A stretch of 64,000 bases of DNA from NCBI RefSeq assembly GCF_025506355.1, contig NZ_JANZYP010000050.1:1-64000 (forward strand). The letters are read 5' to 3'. Every line of letters starts with the position of its first letter. Position 1 is the first letter of the stretch. The notes beneath the pieces are model-generated. The model ran no database searches and was not told where the DNA came from. It saw only the letters and a list, made by a program, of their open reading frames with translations. Shown piece by piece: positions 1 to 7,855 of the stretch. The position numbers were made by a program, and so were the translations under genes. Source of the DNA: Sphaerisporangium corydalis (GTDB lineage Bacteria; Actinomycetota; Actinomycetes; Streptosporangiales; Streptosporangiaceae).

Positions 1-368
1 GGGGGGAGGTTATCTGGGCAAGGACGGTTCCCAGTTCTGTGCGCTCGTGGGCTGTGTGAACGACGGGAGCGCGCACGTGGTGGTCCTCGGGGGGGTAAGC
101 GCGCGAGCGGGAAACGGGGGGTGGGCTAGGCCGGTTGGCCTCTGGAGCATTGGGGCCGGTAGGTCCTTGATGTGGTGGGGGATCGGTAGGGCCGCTAGGC
201 CTTTGGAAAACTGCCCGAGCCGAAGGCGAGGACCATTTTCAGGGGGGCTTGGCGTGGTAGCGGGCGTCGGCTTGGCCGGTCATCGTCCCGCCGCGTCGGC
301 GCCCGATCGCGGGAGCCGACGTGGCGAGAAGGGTTGTTGTCAGTGGGTGGTTGGTGGAGAGGGGTGGG
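1..368. other. Non-coding stretch at the window's left edge
   Basis: I see no convincing gene here. Open frames exist on both strands, but their translations are Arg/Gly-rich, low-complexity and match no family I know. The stretch lies downstream of the GH16 gene, which reads away from it. It is G-rich and contains a 25-bp segment (213-237) that recurs exactly near 45.2 kb. Confidence 0.6.
213..237 (+). repeat. 25-bp repeat, exact copy at 45221-45245
   Basis: The same 25 bases, beginning GCCCGAGCCGAAGG, occur here and at 45221-45245. At the second site they run directly into a 66-bp hairpin repeat. Here the hairpin part is absent or strongly diverged. This suggests a fragment of a dispersed genomic repeat; function unknown. 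Confidence 0.6.
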
Positions 369-1820
369 TTAGGTGGAGAAGGTTAGCCAGTTCAGGTTGG
401 CGAAGTCGGCGGGTTGGCCGCTGGTGAAGGTGATGTAGACGGTGTGGGTGCCGGTGACGCCGGCGATGTTGGCGGGTACGGTTCGCCAGCTTTGCCAGCC
501 GCCCGTGTCGCCGAGGGCGAAGTCGCCGATGGGGGTGGCGGTCAGGCTGTCGAGGCGTACCTGGATCAGGCCGCTGACACCGCCTCCGGCGCCGGAGGCG
601 ACGCGCGCCTTGAACTGTGTGGCCGCCGAGCCGCCGAAGTTGACGCCGTCGAAGCGGAGCCAGTCGCCGTTGGCGATGTGCGAGACGTTCTGGCCGCCGC
701 CGCTGTCGGTCGTGGTCTCGAGCTGGGTGCCGGACTGGGCCTGGTACGCCTCGGCCTGGATGGTCGACCGGGCGTCCACTCCGCCTCCCGGCGGGTTCGA
801 CGTGGTCGGGGTCGGGGTCGGGGTCGGCGTGCCGGAGCCGCTCTGCCAGACCGCGACGTAGTCGACGACCATGGGCCGTCCCGAGACGGTGGCCGCGGTG
901 GGCGTCGAGCCGCCGAGCGCGTTGGGGAAGGCGCCGCCCATGGCGACGTTGAGCAGGATGAAGTATCCGGCGTGGCCGGTCATGTTGGTCCAGGTGGTGG
1001 CGTCCACCTGGTTCTGGGCGACGCTGTGGAACTGCTGCCCGTCCACGTACCAGCGGAGCTGGTTGGGGCTGGCGGCGCGGTCCCATTCGAACCGGTAGGT
1101 GTGCATGGCCGCCTGGCAGGTCGAGCCGGGGCAGGGGCGGTTGGCGCCGAGGCCGGTGGTCTCGTTGCACGGGCCGCCGGGGTTCACGCCGCAGTGCAGG
1201 ACGCCCCACACGGCGTTGATCCCGTTGACGTTCTCCATGATGTCGAACTCGCCGGTCGAGGGCCAGTTCCAGTAGTTGCCCCGGTACGGCGCGCCGAGCG
1301 CCCAGAACGCCGGCCAGTAGCCGAGGGCGGAGTCACCCGTGACGTTGGGCATCTGGATGCGGCCCTCGATCCGCAGGATGCGTCCCGCGGCCGGCTTGAA
1401 GTCGGATCGCTGCGTCTCGACGCGCCCGGAGGTCCACTCGCCCGAGGCGCTCTTGATCGGGGTGATGCGCAGGTTGCCGGCGCCGTCCAAGCTGAGGTTG
1501 GACGGGCTGGCGGTGTAGTTCTGGATCTCACCGGTCCCCCAGTTGCCGGGGCCGCCCGGGTAGGCGTGGCCGGTGTCGGTGATCCAGTTCGCCGACGAGG
1601 GCGGCGATCCCGCCGCGCCGTTGAAGTCGTCGCTCCACACCAGGCTCCAGCCGCTGGGTGTGGCGGGTACGGCCGCGCCGGCCGCGCCACCGGTGACGGT
1701 CATCGCGATCACAGGGATCAGCGCCGCGCCGAGAACGGTCAGCAGGAGACGGAGCCGGGGGCGGACCCGGGAGCGGACCCGGGGGCGGCCTCTCGCGGGC
1801 GGGTTGGTGGACGTGCCCAT
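369..1820 (-). CDS. Secreted GH16 beta-glucanase (laminarinase-like) with C-terminal CBM6-type module
   Basis: Predicted extracellular endo-beta-1,3(1,4)-glucanase of about 483 residues. An Arg-rich N-terminus and hydrophobic segment form a signal peptide that ends near an Ala/Gly cluster. The GH16 domain carries the family motif GEFDIMEN, in which the first Glu is the nucleophile and the last the acid/base. A Thr-Pro linker then leads to a 130-residue beta-rich module resembling CBM6 (it starts near TIQAEAYQAQSG). I chose the ATG at 1820 over the one at 1832 because GAGG lies about 7 nt before it. The neighbouring GH81 gene points to a joint role in beta-1,3-glucan breakdown, for example of fungal walls or callose. 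A terminator hairpin separates the two genes, so this one probably has its own promoter. The fine substrate preference within GH16 is not resolvable. Confidence 0.9.
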   Translation of the reverse strand: MGTSTNPPARGRPRVRSRVRPRLRLLLTVLGAALIPVIAMTVTGGAAGAAVPATPSGWSLVWSDDFNGAAGSPPSSANWITDTGHAYPGGPGNWGTGEIQNYTASPSNLSLDGAGNLRITPIKSASGEWTSGRVETQRSDFKPAAGRILRIEGRIQMPNVTGDSALGYWPAFWALGAPYRGNYWNWPSTGEFDIMENVNGINAVWGVLHCGVNPGGPCNETTGLGANRPCPGSTCQAAMHTYRFEWDRAASPNQLRWYVDGQQFHSVAQNQVDATTWTNMTGHAGYFILLNVAMGGAFPNALGGSTPTAATVSGRPMVVDYVAVWQSGSGTPTPTPTPTTSNPPGGGVDARSTIQAEAYQAQSGTQLETTTDSGGGQNVSHIANGDWLRFDGVNFGGSAATQFKARVASGAGGGVSGLIQVRLDSLTATPIGDFALGDTGGWQSWRTVPANIAGVTGTHTVYITFTSGQPADFANLNWLTFST

Positions 1821-1923
1821 GATGATCCTCATCTCTGGAGGGGACAGATCACACGTTCTAGGGCTGAGGGCTAAGGGATTTCGTGATCGGCGCTCAGAGG
1901 CGATGGCGGCGGAAGTTGGGAGG

Positions 1924-1955
1924 GACCCGGCTCGTACCGAGGTACGAGCCGGGTC
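1924..1955 (-). terminator. Perfect 15-bp stem hairpin after the GH81 gene
   Basis: Arms GACCCGGCTCGTACC and GGTACGAGCCGGGTC enclose a 2-base loop. The hairpin sits 25 bp past the GH81 stop codon and before the GH16 gene on the same strand. No long T tract follows, which is common for actinomycete terminators. Confidence 0.7.
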
Positions 1956-1979
1956 ATGCCGCGGGGGGGGGTCAGGGGA

Positions 1980-4793
1980 TCAGGTGTAGGGGCGGGGGAT
2001 GAGGGGGCGGGTGCCGGGGCCCAGGGCGGGGGGGGCGGAGCCGATGGCGGACCAGACCTCCAGCCGGACCCGGCCGCCGGCCAGGTTGCCGAGGGTTCCG
2101 GAGGAGGAGGCCAGGCCCGCCGCCTGGGTGGAGTGCTCCCAGCCGGTGACCGGGTCGGTGGCGAAGTACCGGTAGGTCTCCACGCGGTCGTAGGTGCCGT
2201 CGCCCGTCAGGTCGTACGAGACGCGGGCCTGGACGCCGTTGCCGACCGAGGCGCCGGCGTCGAGGAACAGGTCGAACGCGGTGGCACCGCCGGTGTAGGC
2301 CATGGTCAGGCCGCTCGCGGTGTAGACGATCGGGTTGAACGGGGTGCCGTCGTGGGTTCCGCCGCCGGCCGAGGTGACGGTGTCGGCTCCGGCCGTTCCT
2401 GCGGTGCCGGACAGGCCGCCGCCGGCCTGCAGGTACAGGGTCGGGGACCCGACGGGCGGGGTGGGCGTCGGGGTGGGGGTCGGGGTGGGGGTCGGCGTCG
2501 GGTCGGGCGGGTTAGTGGTGCCGCCGGCGCTGGTGGCGGTCGACCTGGCCGGCACCGCCAGCGTCCTGCCGTCCGAGAAGGTGACGGTTCGGGCGGAGGT
2601 CCCGTAGTTGTGCGCCACGTAGGTCCGGGTGCCGTTCAGGGTGAAGACGGCGGCCGTCGGGGTGCTGGCGGTCACGGAGGCGTCGACGGTGCCGAGCCTG
2701 GCCAGGTTGTAGATCCAGTGGTATTCGTGCGCCTTGGAGTCGCCGGACTCGGGGTCGTAGGCGTTCCATCCGGCGTCCCAGTTGGCCTTGGCGGCGGCCG
2801 GGTCGGCCAGGGCGCGGTACTGCCAGATGAGGTCGCGCCATTCCACCGCCGGCCCGCCGTTGTTGGCCTCCATCTCGGCGAGCCCGGCCCTGATCTTGGC
2901 CGGGTAGAGGCCCTGGTACAGGGAGCCGCCGGTGATGGGCATGTAGTTGATCCCGTGAATCTCCTCGGGGTTGCCGGTCCACCAGGTCGCGTAGGCGGCG
3001 CCGTCCCCCCAGACCATTCCGGCGGTGTCGTGGGTGAACCCGCTGGGGAAGACCGCGTTGTCCACGTCGTACCAGTACTGCCCGATGGTGGCGGCCTGGG
3101 TGGTGTACAGGTAGATGCCGAGGTCGCGCAGGGCGGTGTCGCCGGTGGCGGCGCCGAGGAGCAGCGCGCCCGCCGCGAAGTTCATCCCCTCGGAGGACGA
3201 CTCCTCGTTGTTCCCGGCGGCGAAGCCCTGGTGGCCGGACGCCCAGCCGTTGCCCGCGTACGGGTCGAAGTTGCGCAGGAACGGGAAGCGGGTGTCGGTG
3301 CGGTCCCAGTTGTTGGCGTCGCGGGCCAGGAGCTTGGCCATGCCGCCCCACTGGCCGTCGGCGGCCCACGCCGTGTCGTAGCGGGCGACGGTGGCGGCGG
3401 CCATCAGGTAGTAGCCGTAGTGGAAGTGGTGGTCGTTGACCTCGGAGTCGCTGCCGTACGAGGCGGGGTAGCCGGTCAGGATGCCCCAAGTGGCGTCGTA
3501 CCGGAACTGCTCGCCACCGGCGGTGAACCAGCTCTGCAACTCGGTCTTGAGCAGGCCGAGCAGCTTGTCACGGGACGTGGTGTCGCCGAGTTGCTCGGCG
3601 ATGGGGACGAGCTGCGCGAGCCGGCCGAGGGCCTTGCCGGTCCAGTACGTGTCGCCGGCGCCCTTCCAGGGGTCGGCGGCGTTGGCCTCCTGCCGGACGA
3701 AGTCGCCGAGCCGGGTGCGGTCGTAGGCGCCGAGGTCGGGCAGGGCGGGCAGGACGCCGTGGAAGGTCTGCCGCGTGCTGAACGCGCCGCCTTCGCGCAG
3801 CTTCATCGTGCCGCGCGGCGAGGCGTAGGTGTAGGTGGTCAGCGCGTCGGTGGTGGTGAGCCACTGGTGCCGGTACAGGGCGAGCAGGGTCCCTGTCTGG
3901 GTGCCTTCCTTGGCGGTGGTCGTCGCGGTGTAGGTGGTGGTCAGCCGCGCGGCGGCCTCGTCGTACGACCAGCTCACCTTGGTGCCGGTGACGAACGAGT
4001 ACGCGTACTTGGCGAACAGGTCCAGTGCGCCACGGGCGGGCAGGGCGGCGACGGAGTAGTAGTTCTTGCCGCCGAGCGCGACGGTCGCCGTCGTGCCGGA
4101 GATGGCCCAGTCGGTGCCGGTCGGCGCGAAGAGGGCGTAGTCGTGCCCGTTGACGGTGGCGCCGAGGACGTTGCCCCGGTCGGCCCAGATGGTGGGCGTG
4201 GCGACGAAGCCGACCTGGCCGTTGCCGCCGGAGGGGGTGGCGTAGACGAACGGCAGGCCGTGGCCGATGGTGGCGCGCAGCGTGCGCGTGCCGTCGGACC
4301 AGTACGGGGTGACGGTCCAGTCCGACCAGCCGTCGACCTGGGTGGAGGGCGCGTTGAGCCCGGTCACGCCGAGGGTGAGGTCGCGGGCGTGGCCGTAGTC
4401 GTACTGGCTGGCCGAGATGGCGGGGTTGGTCGGGTAGCTGACCTCCAGCCCGCCGGCGACGGCGTGGAAGGCCAGGGGGTGGGCGTACATGTTCTCGGAG
4501 TACGGGTTGCCCGCGTAGCGCTGGAAGGCCAGCGAGGACCACCAGTCGTTGGTCGGCACCTTGGCGGTGACGGCCGAGGTGACCTTGGGGGTGACGGCGG
4601 CTCCGGCGGTGTTGGTCGGGCCGACGGCTCCGGCCGGCAGGTCGGTCGTGTAGCCGCCGGCTCCCACGCTGACGGTTGCGGCGCCGGCGGGGGTGGCGGG
4701 GACGGTCACGAGGAGGCCGGCGAGCAGGGCGGCGACGGCCACCGCGGCGGACCGTCGCCTCGAAGGGATGTTCTGGCGGAGATCGAAGATCAT
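1980..4793 (-). CDS. Secreted GH81 endo-1,3-beta-glucanase with C-terminal glucan-binding-like module
   Basis: Predicted extracellular endo-beta-1,3-glucanase (937 residues). The N-terminus has a signal peptide ending around AGAATVS. The GH81 body (roughly residues 60-740) includes NDWWSSLAF and SENMYAHPLAFHA. It also has the active-site blocks NDHHFHYGYYLMAAA (near residue 450, catalytic Asp) and NNEESSSEGMNF (near 532, catalytic Glu). A Pro-Thr linker (about 760-780) precedes a 150-residue C-terminal module that I recall from actinobacterial beta-1,3-glucanases (CBM56-like; module name uncertain). A sigma70-like promoter and a GAGAGCGCTCTC box lie upstream, facing a divergent LacI gene. Repression by that regulator, relieved by glucan oligosaccharides, is the likely control (inference). 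Confidence 0.92.
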   Translation of the reverse strand: MIFDLRQNIPSRRRSAAVAVAALLAGLLVTVPATPAGAATVSVGAGGYTTDLPAGAVGPTNTAGAAVTPKVTSAVTAKVPTNDWWSSLAFQRYAGNPYSENMYAHPLAFHAVAGGLEVSYPTNPAISASQYDYGHARDLTLGVTGLNAPSTQVDGWSDWTVTPYWSDGTRTLRATIGHGLPFVYATPSGGNGQVGFVATPTIWADRGNVLGATVNGHDYALFAPTGTDWAISGTTATVALGGKNYYSVAALPARGALDLFAKYAYSFVTGTKVSWSYDEAAARLTTTYTATTTAKEGTQTGTLLALYRHQWLTTTDALTTYTYASPRGTMKLREGGAFSTRQTFHGVLPALPDLGAYDRTRLGDFVRQEANAADPWKGAGDTYWTGKALGRLAQLVPIAEQLGDTTSRDKLLGLLKTELQSWFTAGGEQFRYDATWGILTGYPASYGSDSEVNDHHFHYGYYLMAAATVARYDTAWAADGQWGGMAKLLARDANNWDRTDTRFPFLRNFDPYAGNGWASGHQGFAAGNNEESSSEGMNFAAGALLLGAATGDTALRDLGIYLYTTQAATIGQYWYDVDNAVFPSGFTHDTAGMVWGDGAAYATWWTGNPEEIHGINYMPITGGSLYQGLYPAKIRAGLAEMEANNGGPAVEWRDLIWQYRALADPAAAKANWDAGWNAYDPESGDSKAHEYHWIYNLARLGTVDASVTASTPTAAVFTLNGTRTYVAHNYGTSARTVTFSDGRTLAVPARSTATSAGGTTNPPDPTPTPTPTPTPTPTPPVGSPTLYLQAGGGLSGTAGTAGADTVTSAGGGTHDGTPFNPIVYTASGLTMAYTGGATAFDLFLDAGASVGNGVQARVSYDLTGDGTYDRVETYRYFATDPVTGWEHSTQAAGLASSSGTLGNLAGGRVRLEVWSAIGSAPPALGPGTRPLIPRPYT

Positions 4794-4955
4794 GCGGCGA
4801 GCTTTCGTCGTGGGGGGACCGACCCGCCTCGGGGAGGCGGTGGCGGCGGCGACAACTCCGTGGCGCGGGCCCGACGGCCGTTCGTGGCCCGCACAGCTCT
4901 GGGAACGTGGTGTTCGCGTCGGCGTAACGTGCGCGTAACGCTCTCGGCGCCGCTG

Positions 4956-4984
4956 ACGCTAGATGGGCTGACAATCGCTGTCAA
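4956..4984 (-). promoter_or_regulatory. Sigma70-like promoter of the GH81 gene
   Basis: On the minus strand TTGACA (4984-4979) is followed after 17 nt by TAGCGT (4961-4956), a good -35 and fair -10. Transcription would start near 4949, leaving a leader of about 155 nt. Confidence 0.55.
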
Positions 4985-5012
4985 CAGCGAGGGAAAGTTT
5001 CTCGAAGATCAT

Positions 5013-5024
5013 GAGAGCGCTCTC
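5013..5024. promoter_or_regulatory. LacI-family operator GAGAGCGCTCTC (copy 1)
   Basis: Perfect 12-bp palindrome with the central GCGC/AGCGCT core seen in operators of LacI-family sugar repressors. It lies about 30 bp upstream of the GH81 -35 element. An identical copy lies 189 bp further toward the LacI-type gene. Confidence 0.7.
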
Positions 5025-5201
5025 CAATTGATCGCGGGCCCGCGCCGGGGGCGCCCGCGCGACCCTTGCTCTCCCCACCAGCGAGAAAGCCGGACGATCA
5101 TCAGCAGAGCACCTCTCACTGCGATCGCCGAGGTGACAGTGAACAGTCCTTGCCATGAGGGCCCGTATTGACGCACGAGACCGCCGACCGCATCCTGATC
5201 C

Positions 5202-5213
5202 GAGAGCGCTCTC
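5202..5213. promoter_or_regulatory. LacI-family operator GAGAGCGCTCTC (copy 2)
   Basis: Second perfect copy of the palindrome, about 320 bp before the LacI-type start codon. With copy 1 it could support repression looping or autoregulation. LacI dimers with C-terminal core contacts commonly act on paired sites. Confidence 0.65.
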
Positions 5214-5534
5214 TCCGCGACGGGGAAAGACCCCGGCGAGCGCTCCGCGCGCATGCCGCCGCACGGGCCGGATCCCGCTCCCCCGGCCGCCCCGTCCCGG
5301 CCGCCTTCCCCTGTCGCGCGGCCCGTCCGCGCGCCCGCGCCGATGAAGATCTTCGGGCGTACCTCGTATGGTCGCTACTTGACGACTTCGAGTGGCACGA
5401 TAGGTACCGCCGGAGGCTCGACCCGAGACCAAGCGGCGGCTCCCCAAGGACAGCGGGCTGTGGTGCCGGAACGCCATTCCGGAACAACGGCCTCACCCGA
5501 TGACCTCCTCACCCGCGGAAGACAAGGCTCTGAG

Positions 5535-6530
5535 ATGAAACGACCCACCCTGGAGGCGGTCGCCGCGCGCGCGGGCGTCTCCCGGGCCACCGTCTCGCGG
5601 GTCGTCAACGGCCAGGCGACGGTCACCCCGGAGATCAGGGACACGGTGCTGCGTGCCGTGAACGAGCTGGGGTACGTCCCCAACTCGGCCGCCCGCAGCC
5701 TGGTCACCCAGCGCACCGACTCGATCGCGCTGGTCATCTCCGAGCCGGCGACGCGGGTCTTCTCCGACGACCGGCTGTTCTCCATCGTGGTCCGCACGGT
5801 CAGCGGCGAGCTGGAGGCCGCCGACAAGCAGATCGTGCTCATGCTGGCCAGCAACCCGCGCGGTCACGCCAGGGTGGAGCGTTACATCTCGGGCAGGCAC
5901 GTCGACGGGGTGCTGCTGCTGTCCATGCACGGCGCCGACCCGCTGCCGGCCGCGCTCAACCGGATGGGCGTGCCGGTCGTGTCGTACGGGCGGCCCGCCG
6001 TCGCGGTGGAGCTGCCCTACGTCGACAACGACAACGTCGGCGGGGCGGCGGCGGCCGTACGGCACCTGCTGGCCACCGGGCGGCGGCGCATCGCGACCAT
6101 CGCCGGACCGCAGGACATGATCGGCGGGCAGGACCGGCTGACCGGCTACCGCGAAGCGCTTCGAGACTCCGACCGCCGGTCCATCGTCGCGGTCGGCGAC
6201 TTCACCCGCGCGTCCGGCGCGGCGGCGATGCGGCAGCTCCTTGAGGACGACCCCTCGCTGGACGCGGTGTTCGCGGCGAACGACCCGATGGCGATCGGCG
6301 CGCTCCAGGCCCTGCGGCAGGCCGGGCGCCGGGTGCCCGACGACGTGGCGGTGGTGGGCTTCGACGACATCGAGGCCGCGCGGTACACCGACCCGCCGCT
6401 CACCACCGTGCGCCACCCGATCAACGAGCAGGCGACCGCGATGGTGCGGCTGCTGCTCACCCCGCTCAAGGACAGGGTGAGCGATCACATCATCCTGCCG
6501 AGCGAGCTGGTCGTCCGCGAGTCCGCCTGA
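5535..6530 (+). CDS. LacI-family transcriptional regulator (probable beta-glucan utilisation repressor)
   Basis: 331-residue DNA-binding repressor. Residues 4-50 form the LacI helix-turn-helix (TLEAVAARAGVSRATVSRVV) followed by the hinge-like ELGYVPNSAARSL. The rest is a periplasmic-binding-protein-like core ending with the typical VVGFDDIEAARYTDPPLTTV. The ATG at 5535 places the helix-turn-helix at the N-terminus, as in all family members; longer frames upstream are spurious. It is divergent from the GH81 glucanase, with two GAGAGCGCTCTC operators between them. It resembles CebR/BglR-type regulators of glucan oligosaccharide uptake, although no ABC transporter is adjacent. The effector is unknown; laminari-oligosaccharides are an inference. 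Confidence 0.9.
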   Translation: MKRPTLEAVAARAGVSRATVSRVVNGQATVTPEIRDTVLRAVNELGYVPNSAARSLVTQRTDSIALVISEPATRVFSDDRLFSIVVRTVSGELEAADKQIVLMLASNPRGHARVERYISGRHVDGVLLLSMHGADPLPAALNRMGVPVVSYGRPAVAVELPYVDNDNVGGAAAAVRHLLATGRRRIATIAGPQDMIGGQDRLTGYREALRDSDRRSIVAVGDFTRASGAAAMRQLLEDDPSLDAVFAANDPMAIGALQALRQAGRRVPDDVAVVGFDDIEAARYTDPPLTTVRHPINEQATAMVRLLLTPLKDRVSDHIILPSELVVRESA

Positions 6531-6600
6531 ACCCGCGCAGCGCCCAGTCCGCCTGAGGCGCCGGGAGATCCGGTCGCACGTGGAACCTCCGCGCGGCGGG

Positions 6601-7836
6601 TCAGAGTTTGCGGCCGACGGCCCCGGGGATGCGGTTCAGGACGCTGTACGGCACCAGCCCGTAGGCGTGGAAGTCGACGGCGTCGCCGCCGGCGGCCTTG
6701 ACCGCGCGCACCTTGGCGGCCAGCCGGTCCTCGGAGTCGGTGTCCGGCCGGCCGGGACGCAGGACCACCCGCAGCTCCCGGTCGTTGCCGACCGACCGCC
6801 GGTAGGCGCCCACGTCGTCGGCCACCCGCGCGGCGTCCCTGGCGTAGGCGAGGACGCCGAACGACGGCACCAGGTCCCCGAGCGCGACCAGGTCCACGCC
6901 GAGCTGCCAGGCGTCGTGCGCCGCGAGGCCGGCCGGGGGCAGCCCGTCGGCGTACCCCTTGCGGTGGCCGGTGCCGTCCAGGAACGTCAGCCGGGAGCCC
7001 TCCATGGACACCGCCGACGCCACCTCGCTGACCAGCGACGTCACGGTCTCGGAGCGGGCCCTGGCGTACGCCACCACCTCGGGGCCCGCGTAGGCCGTCA
7101 GGGCCGCGCGGGTCACCTCGCCCTGCGCGGGCGGGTCGCCGTCCAGGACCCCGCCGACGATGCGGGCGCACTCCTCCCGCGCGACCTCCGCCTTGACCCC
7201 GAGGTCGGTGGCGCGCCGCATGCACCACTGGCAGAAGCACAGGCCGAACAGGAACTCGTCCATCGGACCGAGCGGGACGAAGCACCGTTCGCTCAGATAT
7301 CCCTGGGCGAACGCCCCGAAGTGCAGCGACTCGGCGACCACGCTGTGCACGCCCTGGCGGGCCACCGACCTGGCCAGCGCCACGGCGTACAGGCGCACGT
7401 CGGGGTGGGCCGGGCACAGGGCGGCGGGGAAGCCGCGCCCGCCGAAGCAGTCCTGCACGGTCACGTCCTGGTTGGCCAGGCCGAGGGTGGTGTTGTGCAG
7501 GAACACCGTCCACCCGTGCACGGCCATCCGCCGGTCGGCGGCGGCCTCGCGCAGGATGGCGAGGGGTTCGTCGCGGGCGCCGGCCTGCATGGGCGGCACC
7601 AGGCGCAGGCCGTCGAACAGGTCGGGGGGCGGCGGGAAGTGCACCCCGTCGGAGCGGATCGTCACCCGCGAGGCGCCGTGCGGGGTCACGTCGCGGGCCG
7701 CGTGGTAGGCCGCGGCGACCGTGATCTCCCGCATCCCGTACCCGGCGATCCGGTCGAGGACCTGGGCGACGCCCTCGTCTCGCACGTCCTCGACATAGAC
7801 GTAAACCGAACCGTCCAACGCAGCCGTGCCTTTCAC
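6601..7836 (-). CDS. Uncharacterised protein, possibly TIM-barrel, with CFCQWC motif
   Basis: About 411 residues, not assigned to a named family. Visible features are a soluble alpha/beta pattern with no signal peptide or membrane segment, repeated hydrophobic strands, a Cys cluster CFCQWCMRRA near the middle, and FHAYGLVPYSVLNRI at the end. CxCxxC motifs of this style occur in TIM-barrel glycoside-hydrolase-like proteins, so a hydrolase-like barrel is possible but unproven. I prefer the GTG at 7836 to the TTG at 7851. It begins only 20 bp after the kinase/DUF4153 gene on the same strand, so it may be the last gene of that two-component operon. Confidence 0.6.
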   Translation of the reverse strand: MKGTAALDGSVYVYVEDVRDEGVAQVLDRIAGYGMREITVAAAYHAARDVTPHGASRVTIRSDGVHFPPPPDLFDGLRLVPPMQAGARDEPLAILREAAADRRMAVHGWTVFLHNTTLGLANQDVTVQDCFGGRGFPAALCPAHPDVRLYAVALARSVARQGVHSVVAESLHFGAFAQGYLSERCFVPLGPMDEFLFGLCFCQWCMRRATDLGVKAEVAREECARIVGGVLDGDPPAQGEVTRAALTAYAGPEVVAYARARSETVTSLVSEVASAVSMEGSRLTFLDGTGHRKGYADGLPPAGLAAHDAWQLGVDLVALGDLVPSFGVLAYARDAARVADDVGAYRRSVGNDRELRVVLRPGRPDTDSEDRLAAKVRAVKAAGGDAVDFHAYGLVPYSVLNRIPGAVGRKL

Positions 7837-7855
7837 CGAGCCCGCCGCCAATGAC

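Larger units (their letters stand above)
4794..5534. other. Regulatory intergenic region between GH81 and lacI-type genes
   Basis: This 740-bp divergent spacer has no supported gene; open frames in it are Arg-rich shadows. It holds a promoter for the GH81 gene, two identical 12-bp LacI-type palindromes, and an imperfect dyad CCGGAA-N5-TTCCGG (5466-5482) about 50 bp before the regulator start that could serve autoregulation. Confidence 0.6.

Noticed and set aside
414-1874. A 486-codon plus-strand frame over the GH16 gene
   Set aside because: Ala/Gly/Val-rich shadow of a well-supported glucanase on the other strand.
2456-2515. Short tandem repeats GTCGGGGTGGGG resembling a microsatellite or CRISPR-like array
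   Set aside because: They encode Pro-Thr linkers of secreted enzymes; similar runs occur at about 800, 13300, 35030 and 36510 within the other modular hydrolases.
1956-5171. A 1071-codon open frame on the plus strand
   Set aside because: It is antisense to the clear GH81 gene, is Gly/Val/Arg-rich low-complexity sequence and contains no domain; a typical high-GC shadow.
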